Shown here: piece after piece, positions 35,910-45,965 of the stretch
How positions within the stretch are numbered: the first letter of the stretch is position 1
How the letters are laid out: each line of letters starts with the position of its first letter
DNA from: Diphasiastrum complanatum
Taxonomy: Eukaryota; Streptophyta; Lycopodiopsida; Lycopodiales; Lycopodiaceae
Length of the DNA: 64,000 nucleotides
Assembly (NCBI GenBank): GCA_029204225.1
Contig: CM055096.1
Location: forward strand, 67,120,370 to 67,184,369
Direction of reading: 5' to 3'
Notes under the pieces: model-generated
What the model was told of the DNA's origin: nothing
Database searches by the model: none
The model's input: the letters and a program-made list of their open reading frames with translations, nothing else
Translations under genes and position numbers: made by a program

Positions 35910-37167
35910 TTTTTATTAGGCAATTGACTGTGTGTTTTGAATTCTAAGCAAACAATTACTTTATTCTATTTTTTCGAAACTTGTTTATGCTAGGTATTCA
36001 ATGCAAATCGATATTATTTGCTTTATGCCAAAACACGAGACTTGTAGTGCGAATTGATATTATTCGCCTCATGTTAAAACACTAAATTCCTAACTTTTCC
36101 TGATGCAAATTTAAACTATGGAAATAAACAACGAGAGATGAAACAATCATACTGTGTTACTCATTGTCAAAAAGAAACAAACCAAAAAACATTTACTGAA
36201 AAAAAATAATTTCGTATAAATTTTTTTTTTGAAATAAAATTGTATGTGTCTTAAAAAAACAATCGACTTCTACTAAAATAACAAATTAAAATTCATAACA
36301 TTGCAGTTGTACGATTTATTAAATTTTCTAAGAATAACAATATTTGAGTAAAAAACAATGATTAATTTTCAATATTCTCTAATTGATAGGAATTCTAAAT
36401 GCAATATAGATAATTCTCAGAACAATTGCATATAAGATGCAATTGATCTAGAAGGATTGTCGAAGTTTAAAATGCAAAACATTCTCCAAAATCGACAATA
36501 TTGGAAAATCATGACATGTATTGAGCTATCTCCCAACCCTGAAAACGACATGAGCTATTGTAATATCAATTGTTGATGACCGAGTTGTGCAAAGAGCTCG
36601 GCAAATACTTTCTAAAATCCCTACTATTCTACTTCCCACACATCGCTACTATTAGGTGGTACCAACTACCAATGGTACGTGAGGATTTTGTACTGTACAA
36701 TCTTACTACCCGATGCCATTGGAAGTATGATAAGGCGATAGAATTCAGGTAATTAATGACTAGTTGTAAGCAGCATGAGATAGGTTCTTAGACGTGTGGA
36801 CATATGAGATGAAATGTTTTTAATTGTCTCAAAATGATATCAATAAATTGCATGCACATTTGGTTTCAAACTTCCAGGCCTACTACAGGTTCTATGGAAT
36901 GTGATCGTACACTCATATGCTTTTTGATTTTTTTGCAGTTCATTTCCAGCAACTTTTCAGCTTTATCATTGTATAAGTTACATACTTATTTACTTGTCCG
37001 CATATGAATTGAGCTCCCATTTTGTATTGTACTGTACATGTTTTGTGTGATGCACCACTGGCGCCCAACAGGGGATAGGGGATCCGATGCTTCTGGATAC
37101 GTTATATATGTATCGATATATCCAACGTTGGATATGCATATTTGTCAAGCATTGCTTGTGCTTTGAC
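35910..37167. repeat. Right flank of B, duplicated from or to A
   Basis: Parallels 6231-7478. No gene other than the short frame at 36570-36752. Immediately after it, 14 bp (GCTGAGATCATAAG) replace the 700-bp segment found in A. Confidence 0.7.
36570..36752 (+). CDS. Short conserved reading frame, unknown (second copy)
   Basis: Counterpart of 6883-7065, differing at two residues. It ends before the same CAG/GTAATTA junction. No family recognised; possibly a captured exon. Confidence 0.3.
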   Translation: MLMTELCKELGKYFLKSLLFYFPHIATIRWYQLPMVREDFVLYNLTTRCHWKYDKAIEFR

Positions 37168-38350
37168 ATGGCTGAGATCATAAGTAACAAACCTATTTTA
37201 TTTAGATTAAGACCCAATTAATTTAAATATGATGATGAAGATAACTTTTAATATTGCAATTTCACAATTCTAGCTTGACCAATTTTGGTCACATGCATTG
37301 TAATTGGCAAGATGGCCATGTAAATAGATGCCACACACGCCAAATCACATAGGATGCTTTCCAATAAGTTCATTCCTCATATTGCATTGTGAGAGCATCT
37401 TTGAATCTAGAGAATATACGAACCCAAAAAGGCCCTTTAAGGAATACCATGTAGGAGACAAAAAATAACAAAAAGCTATTAAAATACTATTTTCAAAATT
37501 TCTTCAGACATATGCCCGCCTTTTTTCAATGCAAATTATTGCAAATATTGTAATCACATAAAGAATAATTGATTCTTAGCCACAGTTAAATACAACTATT
37601 GAAACATTGAAATGTTTCTCTCAAGATTTGAAAACATTCATAAAGATTGAAACACATCACTTTTATTGACAATCTTGCTCATCCAGCCACAAAGGGGAGC
37701 TATCTCATCCATAAGGAGATCAATGCTCAACAAGCCACAAGGAGAGTTTTTCATCATAGGGGGATCCATGCTCATCCACATGGTGATTATTCAATCAATT
37801 AAGAATGAGGCAAAAAAATGTGTTTGGATAGGCTAGAGAAATTCTAGGATCTAAAAATAGCATGTTTTACATTGTTTTTGGATCTCGAGATCTTGAACCC
37901 AAGTTAGGGTGGATCCAATGACCTATTAGGGTAAATTTTAGGGTTAGGGGATGATAAGTTCAGAGGTGCCCTAATATGCTCAGATCTGAGCTTGAAAAGT
38001 ATAAATGTATGATGGGATTTCCATCCAAATATGAAGAAAAATCGAGTTTTTGCACTTCTATCAACATTGTCTTTTGGTGGCGAGTTCTAGCTATTGGATG
38101 TGAGTGTTTTTATGCATAAATTACTTGGTTCGGAAGGTACTGAACCTATTTAGATGTCTGAGAAGCTTGTTGTACTTTACTTTGATTCATTTGATCAAAT
38201 CTATGTGCCTAATGTGGAGTTGAATGCCAAATTTGCTAGTTTTGGTAACTAGTCTTGACTCTTGCTCATAGTTTGGATCTAGATCTTTAATTTGTGCATC
38301 CTCCATCACTTTTAGGATTGATTGGGATTCATTTTGCTGTAATTTTGTCA

Positions 38351-38365
38351 TGGTATTAGAGCCTA
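38351..38365 (+). promoter_or_regulatory. Primer-binding site (one base off consensus)
   Basis: TGGTATTAGAGCCTA directly after the LTR's CA; the consensus has C where this copy has the second T of TATTAG. Confidence 0.7.
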
Positions 38366-39155
38366 ATCAAAAGTGAGCTTTAGATTTGATTTTCTCAAGC
38401 TTAGATCCCAGATTTGAGTAGTATTGGCTTTTTCCTTGCTACTAGTTGCTAATCTAGTGATTGTACCTTCAAATTTGGTTTCATTTGCATGATAATAGAT
38501 CAAAGGGAACTGTTTTTGCTAAATCATAGCTGCAGGAACCGAGATTGACCCATTTTCATTCAACCAAACCAAATTAGAAAGTTCTTATGAGTTGAATCTT
38601 GGAGTACATGTCTCCTAGTAGAGATTTTCATAAGGATTTGAATGCCACCACTCTTTAGAAGTTTGGATCAGTCATTTGAGAGCTTAATTAGGTCATTCTT
38701 AGGCTTCTTAAGGTCCTAAAATACACCTTTGAGGTTTAGATCAAATGTTTTGATGATTTTTTCATCTAGAAATGCAAAACTAGTGAAAATTGTGTTTCTA
38801 TTCTACTCGGTTTTGGATAGGTTTGAGATTGAATATGTCAATGTGATTCAACCTGAATTTAAGAGGCTTTATTTGTAAGACATTTGTGTGTTATAGAGTG
38901 CTTTTGGTTCGGTATAGGTGGATTTACCCTTCTTGTAAAGTCGAGATCAAGGAGGAGACTAGTTTTGATCAAATCTATAGTAAATTTGGATCTAATTTGG
39001 ATCTAGAAGATATATTAAGCTCATGATCACCTTAGATCTTGTTGAGAAATAGGAGAGCAATTCATCTCAGGTCCAAAGAGAGTGGGATAGCTAGTAGTGA
39101 TCATATCTTGTACAATCTATCTTGTTTCTTTGAATCTATCTCCCTATCATTGAAT

Positions 39156-39455
39156 ATGGCATCCATAAGTGCCTATCTTTTGGATTCTAGTGATAGATTG
39201 AATTCTTCAAATTATTCAATTTGGAAGTTAAGAATGGAATCCATCCTTATCATGCAAGATTTGATGGATATTGTGAATGGAGAGGAAGATGAGCCAATCC
39301 ATCCACAAGAAGCAACTAAATACAAGAGAAGGTGCAAGATTGCACTTCATTGTATTAAGATGAATGTTGCAAATGATCTGTATTTGAATTTTACTAAGAA
39401 TTTAATAACATCTTATTGTTATTCGTCAGAAAAAAAAATATTGATCATATATTGA
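39156..39455 (+). pseudogene. Copia gag N-terminus, truncated
   Basis: Starts MASISAYLLDSSDRLNSSNY and continues WKLRMES, DLMDIVNGEE, ALHCIKMNVANDL. It aligns residue for residue with the first 75 residues of the young copia gag in this window, at perhaps half identity, so it is a related but distinct family. After about 39390 similarity is lost and the frame ends at 39455. Confidence 0.75.
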
Positions 39456-39500
39456 ATTCTGTTTGTTGATTTTATTTTTCATTTGTTCCACTTCTCATGA

Positions 39501-39505
39501 TTTAG
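39501..39505 (+). repeat. Target-site duplication of the outer young copia, left
   Basis: TTTAG, matched by TTTAG at 52633-52637 after the 3' LTR. Confidence 0.9.
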
Positions 39506-39929
39506 TGTGAAAATTGTCAACATTTCCTAGCTAGTTTGAGGCCTAAATTGGCTAAAATTGTAAATAGTTTTGGTTCTGGAGTTTCACACGTGTGAACCAG
39601 GCCACAATGTTTTTATTTACTGTATTTTTTCAGTATGATGAAGTGTCAAACTTCATACCCTTCAAAATGAGACCATTTTGATGTATTTTGGTCATATAAG
39701 CCATTTTTAGCTATTTTTCCTATATAGGGAATATCTAGGGTCAAGTACCTTCTAGAGAGAGGAGAGAGAGTCATCTTCCTCATCCATAAATAGTAGGGAA
39801 GTCGTGGAGAACAGGTTGGAGAAACCTTTTGTATGCTTCATTGAGATCAATAGATCATTGTCATTGTTTCTTCCTCCATTGAGAGCATTGTTGTGTGTAT
39901 TGTCTTCAAGCTATTGTGTATGATCTTAG
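39506..39929 (+). repeat. Outer copia 5' LTR, first part
   Basis: First 424 bp of the LTR, from TGTGAAAATTGTC to GATCTTAG, including the TATA-like CCTATATAGG near 39719-39728. Identical by eye to the start of the 3' LTR at 51978. Confidence 0.95.
39925..39929 (+). repeat. Target-site duplication of the nested copia, left
   Basis: CTTAG, matched at 46621-46625 on the other side of the nested element. Confidence 0.95.
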
Positions 39930-40584
39930 TGTGAAAAATACAGATCCTAAGTGGATCTAAACTCCAAGATCATTGGCTTGAATGCTTGCACTCCAAACTA
40001 CATAAGCTAGGAATTGGCAACACATTCTATGCTACCTAGAATGCAAAGAACTTGATCAAAAAGCATTTATCACAAATGGAAACTTCCATAAACATCAAGT
40101 GTGGCCCAAAATAGCATTATACAGTCCATAATACATCAGCCTATCACTTTTGGAAAGCACCTAAGATCATACACAATAGCTTGAAGACAATACACACAAC
40201 AATGCTCTCAATGGAGGAAGAAACAATGACAATGATCTATTGATCTCAATGAAGCATACAAAAGGTTTCTCCAACCTGTTCTCCACGACTTCCCTACTAT
40301 TTATGGATGAGGAAGATGACTCTCTCTCTTCTCTCTAGAAGGTACTTGACCCTAGATATTCCCTATATAGGAAAAATAGCTAAAAATGGCTTATATGACC
40401 AAAATACATCAAAATGGTCTCATTTTGAAGGGTATGAAGTTTGACACTTCATCATACTGAAAAAATACAGTAAATAAAAACATTGTGGCCTGGTTCACAC
40501 GTGTGAAACTCCAGAACCAAAACTATTTACAATTTTAGCCAATTTAGGCCTCAAACTAGCTAGGAAATGTTGACAATTTTCACA
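39930..40584 (-). repeat. Inner copia 3' LTR
   Basis: On the minus strand runs TGTGAAAATTGTC to GTATTTTTCACA. The polypurine tract AAGAGGGAG (40585-40593, read on the minus strand) precedes it, and the gag-pol stop codon overlaps the LTR start. Confidence 0.95.
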
Positions 40585-43500
40585 CTCCCTCTTCAACATT
40601 GGATGCTAGTTTCAACATAGTCTTTGAGCACATTCCAAGATTAGATCTATGCATTAAATATAGGTCCTTTCCCAATGGTTTGGTGAAGATATCAGCCACA
40701 CACTCCTTTGAAGAGACATGTTGAAGCTCCACCTCTTTGGCAATGACTTGATCTCTCACAAAATGGTGAGCAATCTCAATGTGCTTGCTCCTTGCATGAA
40801 AAACAGGATTGCTTGCCAAGCTTTGGGCTGAAAGGTTATCACAAAGTATGATTGGAGTCTTCTCTGGTTCCAGCAAGTGAAGATCCAATAACATCCTCTT
40901 GATCCAAAGAATCTCCTTGGTGCATGTTGTTAATGCCTTGTACTCGGCTTCGGTGGAAGATAGAGAGATAGTTGGTTGCTTCTTTGATAGCCATGAGACC
41001 ACTCCATCTCCAAGATAGATTGCAAAGGCACTTGTTGACTTCCTATCCATTTGATCACCTGCAAAATCTGAATCTGAAAATCCACAAAGGTTAGGTGTAG
41101 TACCTCCATACAAGATGCCAAAATCTCTAGATCCCGAGATGTATCTAAGTACTCTCTTTCCTAGCTTCCAATGAGCCTCACTAGGATCTTGCATAAATTG
41201 ACTTAGTTTACCAACCACAAAGCTTAGATCAGGTCTTGTGATGGTTAACCATATAAGAGATCCTATTAGCTTTCTATAGAGAGTAATGTCCTTGAAGGAT
41301 CTTTCATTACTTCTTGTAGTTAGCTTTACATTTGATTCCATAGGAGTAGAAACAACTTTACAATCTTCCATATGAAACCTTTTTAGAATAGAGTTAACAT
41401 ACTTTTCTTGACATATGAATGTAGATTTAGAAGTTCTAATAATCTCTATTCCTAAGATATAATGAAGTTTACCAAGATCTTGAATTTCAAACTCTCTTTT
41501 GAGTGCCATCTTGATTTCATCTATATTTAGATTGTTACCACCACTTAAGATAATGTCATCAACATAGATCAAAAGTAAAGTGATATCATTTTCATTCAAT
41601 CTAAAGTAGAGAGAATGATCATACTCACTCATAACAAAGTTTTGAGAAAGTAAGAAGGAATTGAGCTTAGCATACCAACTCCTTGGTGCTTGCTTTAGCC
41701 CATACAAACTCTTTTGGAGATAGCACACATGATTAGGCTCATCATGTGAAACATAGCCCTCGGGTTGCTCCATGTAAATATCTTCTTCAAGATCACCATT
41801 CAAGAAGGCATTAGTAACATCCATTTGCCACATATCCCAATCATAAAGAGTTGCAAGAGAGATTAGGATTCGAATAGTTACCATCTTTGCCACGGGTGCA
41901 AAGGTCTCATCATAGTCAATACCATATTCTTGAGCATACCCCTTTGCCACCAACCTTGCCTTGTACTTGTTGATTGATCCATCTTGATTTGTCTTGATCT
42001 TGAAGATCCACTTACAACCAATTGCCTTCTTGTCCTTTGGAAGCTTTACCAACCTCCATGTGTTGCTTTTGATGAGTGCTTGATGCTCATGATCCATGGC
42101 TTGGATCCATTCCTTCTTTTGAATTGCTTCACCTACACAAGTTGGTTCATCAAAAGAGGTAAGAAAAGCAAAGTTAGAGTTGTCCACCACTTGCTTTCCT
42201 TTTTCATCATAGGTTAGCCTTGATGGCTTAGCCCTTTGCCTTTGAGTCTTCCTTGAAGTTTGCTTTGGAGTGGCATCTCCATCTTCATCCAAGACATCTT
42301 GCACATCATGATGATTAGTAGGAACATCAACATCAACATCAACAACATTGGAAACATTCTCTTCATGAAAGATGACATCCCTACTTATGACAACTTTCTT
42401 TGTAGAAGGAATGTACACTTTGTAAGCCTTGCTTACTTCACTATAGCCAACAAACACACCCTTCTTTGATGAAGGATCTTCTTTAGTTCTATCATCAAGT
42501 GTGATATTGACAAAACATGTACATCCAAAGATCCTACAATGCTTGACACTCGGCCTTCTACCATAAAGAACCTCATGAGGAGTTTTACCGTCCAAGGAAG
42601 CACTTGTCCATCTATTACATAGATAGTTAGCACATGCTAAAGCTTCCCCCCAAAAAGACTTAGCAAGATTAGCATGTAGTCTCATTGCCTTGGCACATTC
42701 ACAAAGGGTTCTATTCTTCCTCTCGGCCACTCCATTCTGTTGTGGAGTCCTAGGACTAGACATCTCCCTCTTAATCCCATGTGCTATACAAAAGTCTTTG
42801 AACCTATTTGAGGTGTATTCCCCTCCATTATCAGATCTTAAGCATTTGATCTTTGTATTGAATTGGTTTTCCATTTCATTCTTGAACTTGACAAATGCAG
42901 CAAACACTTCATCCTTACTTTTAAGAAGATAGATCCAAGTATACCTACTAAAGTCATCAATGAAAGTTGCATACATCTTTGCCCCACCATTGCTAGTTGT
43001 ACTAGAAGAATGAATATCAGAATGCACAAGTTGAAAAGCTTCTTTAGATCTAGAAGTAGATCTAGAATAAGCAAGTCTATGAGATTTGGACAAGGCACAA
43101 TGTTCACAAACACTATTGTTTGCAACAAGACTTTTAGGGAGACCAAGAACAAGCTCTTTCTTTGCCATTACCTCCAAAGATTTGAAGTTGGGATGGCCCA
43201 ACCTCTTGTGCCAAACTTCTTGGTTTGTCAATTGCTCCCTAGCCATACATCCTTCATGATTAGAGATCACACATGCATCAAGCTTGAAAAGTTTACCATG
43301 CCTCCTACCTTGAGCAATCAAGGATCCACATTTACTTATCAAACATGCATCTCCAATGAACTCCACATCAAGTCCTTTGTCAATCATTTGACTTACACTA
43401 AGCAAATTCTTAGTGATTGAAGGAATGTACAAAACATTTTCAAGATTTGCTTTCCTATTTGTTGAAAGGGAAATAGGAATAGTGCCTATGCCTTTGATGT

Positions 43501-44533
43501 CACATTGACCATCATTTGCAGTGTAGATGATGTTACCTTCTCCCTCATAAGACAATAAGGATGTAAAGTATTCCTTATGTCTTGTCATGTGAGATGAGGC
43601 TCCACTATCAATCCACCAAGGATCATTATCATCTATGTTGGCTAACAAACTTGAAGTCATAACAAGTGATTCACATGTGTTATGTTCTTCCTCATCTATT
43701 GTAAGATTTCCTTGCCTCTCTCCTTGCTCTCTTTTCTTCTTATAACATTCATTTGCAAAATGACCTTTTATCCCACAATAAAAGCACTTGAACTTTGACT
43801 TATTGTTCTTAGTAGAAGAGGAAGAGGAAGAGTGATCATCATGATCAAAGTTACCACCTTTGGACCATTTCCCTTTGCCTTTACCTTTGCCCTTGAATTT
43901 GCCTTTTGTGAAGAAAGCCTCTTCACCTCCACCTTGCAAGGATGCACCATCAAGCTTTGATTGCAACCTATGTTCTTCAGCCAATAAGATTTCTTGCAAG
44001 TCAACCACACTTGGCAAGACTCTTTGAATGGCAAAACTTTGCACAAGGTTAGCATGTTCATTTAGCAAACCATTCAACATAACTTGGACTATTTCACCAT
44101 CTTTTATGTTCTCATCAATGCATGCTAAATCATCACTTAGGGACTTAACTCTCAAGATAAATGCATGAGCACTTTCACCCTCTCTTTGCCTACTAGAAAA
44201 TATTTGTCTCCTTAGGGTCAATACCCTAGATGTGGACTTTGATTCAAAGAGCTTCTTTAAGGCATTCCATGCCTCACTTGCACTTTGACACTTTCCAACT
44301 TCCTTGAGAAGTTCATTTGTAACATTCATTTTAATGATATGAAGAGCCCTTTTGGCCTTCTTATCAAACCTTTGTTGCTCTTGAAGTGTGAGAGGTCTCT
44401 CTTCAATTTCTGCAACTATGTCCATGAGTTCATTCAACTCAAGTAAGGACTCCATCCTCACTTTCCAAGTAGAGTAGTTTGATGAACTCAACCTTTCACT
44501 AGACTCTAGCATGATCCCACCATTGGAAGCCAT
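40580..44533 (-). CDS. Ty1/copia gag-pol polyprotein, intact (inner copy)
   Basis: A 1317-residue single frame that would be cleaved into capsid, protease, integrase, RT and RNase H. Gag 1-270 has the SSNYSTWKVRMES start and a basic GKFKGKGKGKGK run. The zinc knuckle is C250, C253, H258, C263. Protease: DSGASSHMT at 309-317. Integrase: H442 and H447, C476 and C479, then catalytic D506, D568 and E604 with PQQNGVAERKNRTL, and a GYSEVSKAYKVY chromatin-side motif near 697-708. RT: WQMDVTNAFLNG near 902-913 and YVDD at 990-993. RNase H: D1154, E1196, D1232 and ADIFTKPL near 1280. No stops or shifts; all expected catalytic residues are present. It differs from the outer copy at five residues (156, 185, 362, 459, 901). 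The start follows a leader of about 1.16 kb after the PBS. Confidence 0.97.
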   Translation of the reverse strand: MASNGGIMLESSERLSSSNYSTWKVRMESLLELNELMDIVAEIEERPLTLQEQQRFDKKAKRALHIIKMNVTNELLKEVGKCQSASEAWNALKKLFESKSTSRVLTLRRQIFSSRQREGESAHAFILRVKSLSDDLACIDENIKDGEIVQVMLNGLLNEHANLVQSFAIQRVLPSVVDLQEILLAEEHRLQSKLDGASLQGGGEEAFFTKGKFKGKGKGKGKWSKGGNFDHDDHSSSSSSTKNNKSKFKCFYCGIKGHFANECYKKKREQGERQGNLTIDEEEHNTCESLVMTSSLLANIDDNDPWWIDSGASSHMTRHKEYFTSLLSYEGEGNIIYTANDGQCDIKGIGTIPISLSTNRKANLENVLYIPSITKNLLSVSQMIDKGLDVEFIGDACLISKCGSLIAQGRRHGKLFKLDACVISNHEGCMAREQLTNQEVWHKRLGHPNFKSLEVMAKKELVLGLPKSLVANNSVCEHCALSKSHRLAYSRSTSRSKEAFQLVHSDIHSSSTTSNGGAKMYATFIDDFSRYTWIYLLKSKDEVFAAFVKFKNEMENQFNTKIKCLRSDNGGEYTSNRFKDFCIAHGIKREMSSPRTPQQNGVAERKNRTLCECAKAMRLHANLAKSFWGEALACANYLCNRWTSASLDGKTPHEVLYGRRPSVKHCRIFGCTCFVNITLDDRTKEDPSSKKGVFVGYSEVSKAYKVYIPSTKKVVISRDVIFHEENVSNVVDVDVDVPTNHHDVQDVLDEDGDATPKQTSRKTQRQRAKPSRLTYDEKGKQVVDNSNFAFLTSFDEPTCVGEAIQKKEWIQAMDHEHQALIKSNTWRLVKLPKDKKAIGCKWIFKIKTNQDGSINKYKARLVAKGYAQEYGIDYDETFAPVAKMVTIRILISLATLYDWDMWQMDVTNAFLNGDLEEDIYMEQPEGYVSHDEPNHVCYLQKSLYGLKQAPRSWYAKLNSFLLSQNFVMSEYDHSLYFRLNENDITLLLIYVDDIILSGGNNLNIDEIKMALKREFEIQDLGKLHYILGIEIIRTSKSTFICQEKYVNSILKRFHMEDCKVVSTPMESNVKLTTRSNERSFKDITLYRKLIGSLIWLTITRPDLSFVVGKLSQFMQDPSEAHWKLGKRVLRYISGSRDFGILYGGTTPNLCGFSDSDFAGDQMDRKSTSAFAIYLGDGVVSWLSKKQPTISLSSTEAEYKALTTCTKEILWIKRMLLDLHLLEPEKTPIILCDNLSAQSLASNPVFHARSKHIEIAHHFVRDQVIAKEVELQHVSSKECVADIFTKPLGKDLYLMHRSNLGMCSKTMLKLASNVEEGV

Positions 44534-45690
44534 GATTCTAATGTTTCTTCAACTTTTAGGTTCTGTCCTAAAGCACTTAGCACTCACTTTTCTCTCAACA
44601 AATGATAGATAAAGAGATCTATGAAGATTTAGGACCCTAAAACACTTCTATCTTGAACCTAGATGGTTTCCAAGCATAGAAAGGAAGATTGAAACACATG
44701 CAACACTTTGCACACACTAAGAATGGATTACAAAATCAAACCAACCTGAACACACTCTTGCTTAAGCTCTCAAACTTTCCAGCAAGTGACCAAATCAAGT
44801 TATGGTGTGAAGAGTTACTTGCATTCTTAGAAAATACCCAAAACTAGGATGCCAAGATTACCTAGTAATGAACAAACTTGATCAACATATGATCAACACA
44901 CTAAGATATTGATTCAACCTGTAAAACCACATGTAAACCACACTTCTAAAAGTTTATAAACTCCAGCAAGTGATAAATACAAGATTTAGAGGTGAATGAA
45001 TGAGCACACTTAGTGAATCACAAGACTAGCTTCACTATCTTGTCAAATCTTGGTGTTTAGATGTAGATCTAAGATCACTTCACATGAGAATGTTCCTCAA
45101 CCTGTTAAGAACCTGAAAACACACTTGCATAATGGTTAACACCTTCCAGCAAATGCTCCAATCAAATTACATAAGGAGAGTTACTTACATGCTCAACAAA
45201 GTACACCAAAATTTATGCCAAAATTGATGACAATCTTTACAATATGCTCTTCACAATGGAGCTTACAATATGTTCACCCAAAAAAGGGGATCTTTCATCC
45301 AAATGGGAGCTTTGCTCAGCCTTTAGGAGAATTACAACTCACTCAAAAGAGCATTTGTCATCCACTTAAGGAGAAGTTTCATCCACTTAAGGAGAGTGTT
45401 CATCCAAGAATGGAGATTGTCAACAATAGGATTGAAAAGAACATTGTTAGTATTGAATATGCACAAGCCTCACAATCACAAATGATTAGGTGTTATGATC
45501 TGATCCAAAATAGTTTCTTTTCAGCCTCTGATCTTCAATAGACCTGAAATATGCTTTTGATCCACAAGTTCAACTCACAAAACAAAGGTTAGTAAGATTT
45601 GATCAACAAAGCAATGCAAAATCATGCTAGAACTTGATCAAACATCCAAATATCACCAAAAATGGAATACTTACTGTAAATAGAAGCCAA
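44534..45690 (-). other. Inner copia leader (untranslated, before gag)
   Basis: About 1.16 kb between primer site and gag ATG, matching 46872-48028. It contains repeated words such as CTTGCTGGA and CAGGTT..., and short CATCCACTTAAGGAGA tandem units (near 45360-45400, plus-strand reading). Likely packaging/leader sequence; the antisense 108-codon frame here is treated as chance. Confidence 0.7.
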
Positions 45691-45705
45691 CCAGCTCTGA
45701 TACCA
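45691..45705 (-). promoter_or_regulatory. Copia primer-binding site, displaced from its LTR
   Basis: TGGTATCAGAGCTGG on the minus strand, identical to the outer copy's site at 46857-46871, but here it follows a foreign 144-bp LTR instead of the copia LTR. Confidence 0.9.
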
Positions 45706-45849
45706 TGTTAGAAATCCATAAATCATAATATGGATGGACAGACTAGGATTCGAACCCAGGACCTCCCTCATACTGGATGAGATGCTCTACCACTGAGCTA
45801 TCCGCCCTGTTTGATAGTTCTCTCTAGAGTGTGGATTGATATTCCAACA
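45706..45849 (-). repeat. 144-bp LTR containing a tRNA-like sequence
   Basis: TG..CA ends, placed between a G-rich polypurine tract and a primer site, as an LTR should be. Its centre is the tRNA-like stretch described at 45736-45807, and its 3' part holds a short hairpin (CCATA...TATGG, 45717-45734). Confidence 0.7.
45736..45807 (-). tRNA. tRNA-like sequence inside the TRIM-like LTR
   Basis: 72 nt fold as a cloverleaf: acceptor GGGCGGA / TCTGTCC (7 bp with G-U pairs), D stem GCTC/GAGC, anticodon stem TCTCA/TGAGG, loop TCCAGTA, variable GAGGTC, T stem CTGGG/CCTAG with loop TTCGAAT. Pol III box A (TAGCTCAGTGGTAGAGC, 45784-45800) and a perfect box B (GGTTCGAATCC, 45746-45756) are present. Position 33 is C, not the near-universal U, and no CCA or T-run terminator follows, so it is probably a tRNA-derived promoter module rather than a working tRNA gene. 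If read literally the anticodon would be CAG, yet a Leu tRNA would need a long variable arm, which is absent. Confidence 0.65.
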
Positions 45850-45950
45850 CCCCCCCTCAAGCCACACTTGGTTGGGGTCCTAGTTGTCACCTGCCCCACA
45901 TCTTGGGCCACCTAACCATGGCTTTGACACCATGAACTGTTAGGTCTAAC

Positions 45951-45965
45951 TTGGCTCTGATACCA
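45951..45965 (-). promoter_or_regulatory. Second primer-binding site, TRIM-derived
   Basis: TGGTATCAGAGCCAA, directly after the inner copia 5' LTR. After the shared 12-mer it reads CAA, not the copia TGG, marking it as the other element's site. Confidence 0.85.

Larger units (their letters stand above)
37168..39480 (+). mobile_element. Copia fragment: 5' LTR, PBS, leader and gag start
   Basis: LTR from about 37168 to 38350 (ends TTTTGTCA), primer site at 38351-38365, about 790 bp of leader, then a truncated gag. The LTR recurs at 8178-9240 and, inverted, at 1141-1830. Everything downstream of the gag N-terminus is missing and the sequence runs into the young copia insertion site at 39501. 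Confidence 0.7.
45706..45965 (-). mobile_element. TRIM-like insert at the copia PBS
   Basis: 260 bp absent from the outer copy. Minus-strand order: primer site TGGTATCAGAGCCAAG (45950-45965), about 95 bp of non-coding internal sequence, polypurine tract TTGAGGGGGGG (45850-45860), then a 144-bp LTR (45706-45849) from TGTTGGAATATC to TTTCTAACA. That is one internal region plus one LTR of a miniature LTR element, joined so that the copia LTR precedes its PBS and its LTR precedes the copia PBS. Both junctions fall in the shared 12-mer TGGTATCAGAGC. TRIM elements are non-coding LTR elements of this size class; this assignment is inferred from structure alone. Confidence 0.75.

Noticed and set aside
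42863-43420. 185-codon antisense frame inside gag-pol (also 49142-49699)
   Set aside because: It lies wholly opposite the conserved integrase coding region and follows from its codon use.
45215-45541. 108-codon frame, identical in both young copia copies (also 47021-47347), antisense to the leader
   Set aside because: The two elements are nearly identical throughout, so identity is no evidence of selection, and the frame is on the strand opposite to the element's genes.
45736-45807. A functional tRNA-Leu(CAG) gene
   Set aside because: No long variable arm, C at position 33, and location inside an LTR; better read as a tRNA-like promoter module.
45706-45965. A tRNA-derived SINE
   Set aside because: The segment has TG..CA ends, a primer site on each side and a polypurine tract, which a SINE would not have; no A-rich or T-rich tail is seen.
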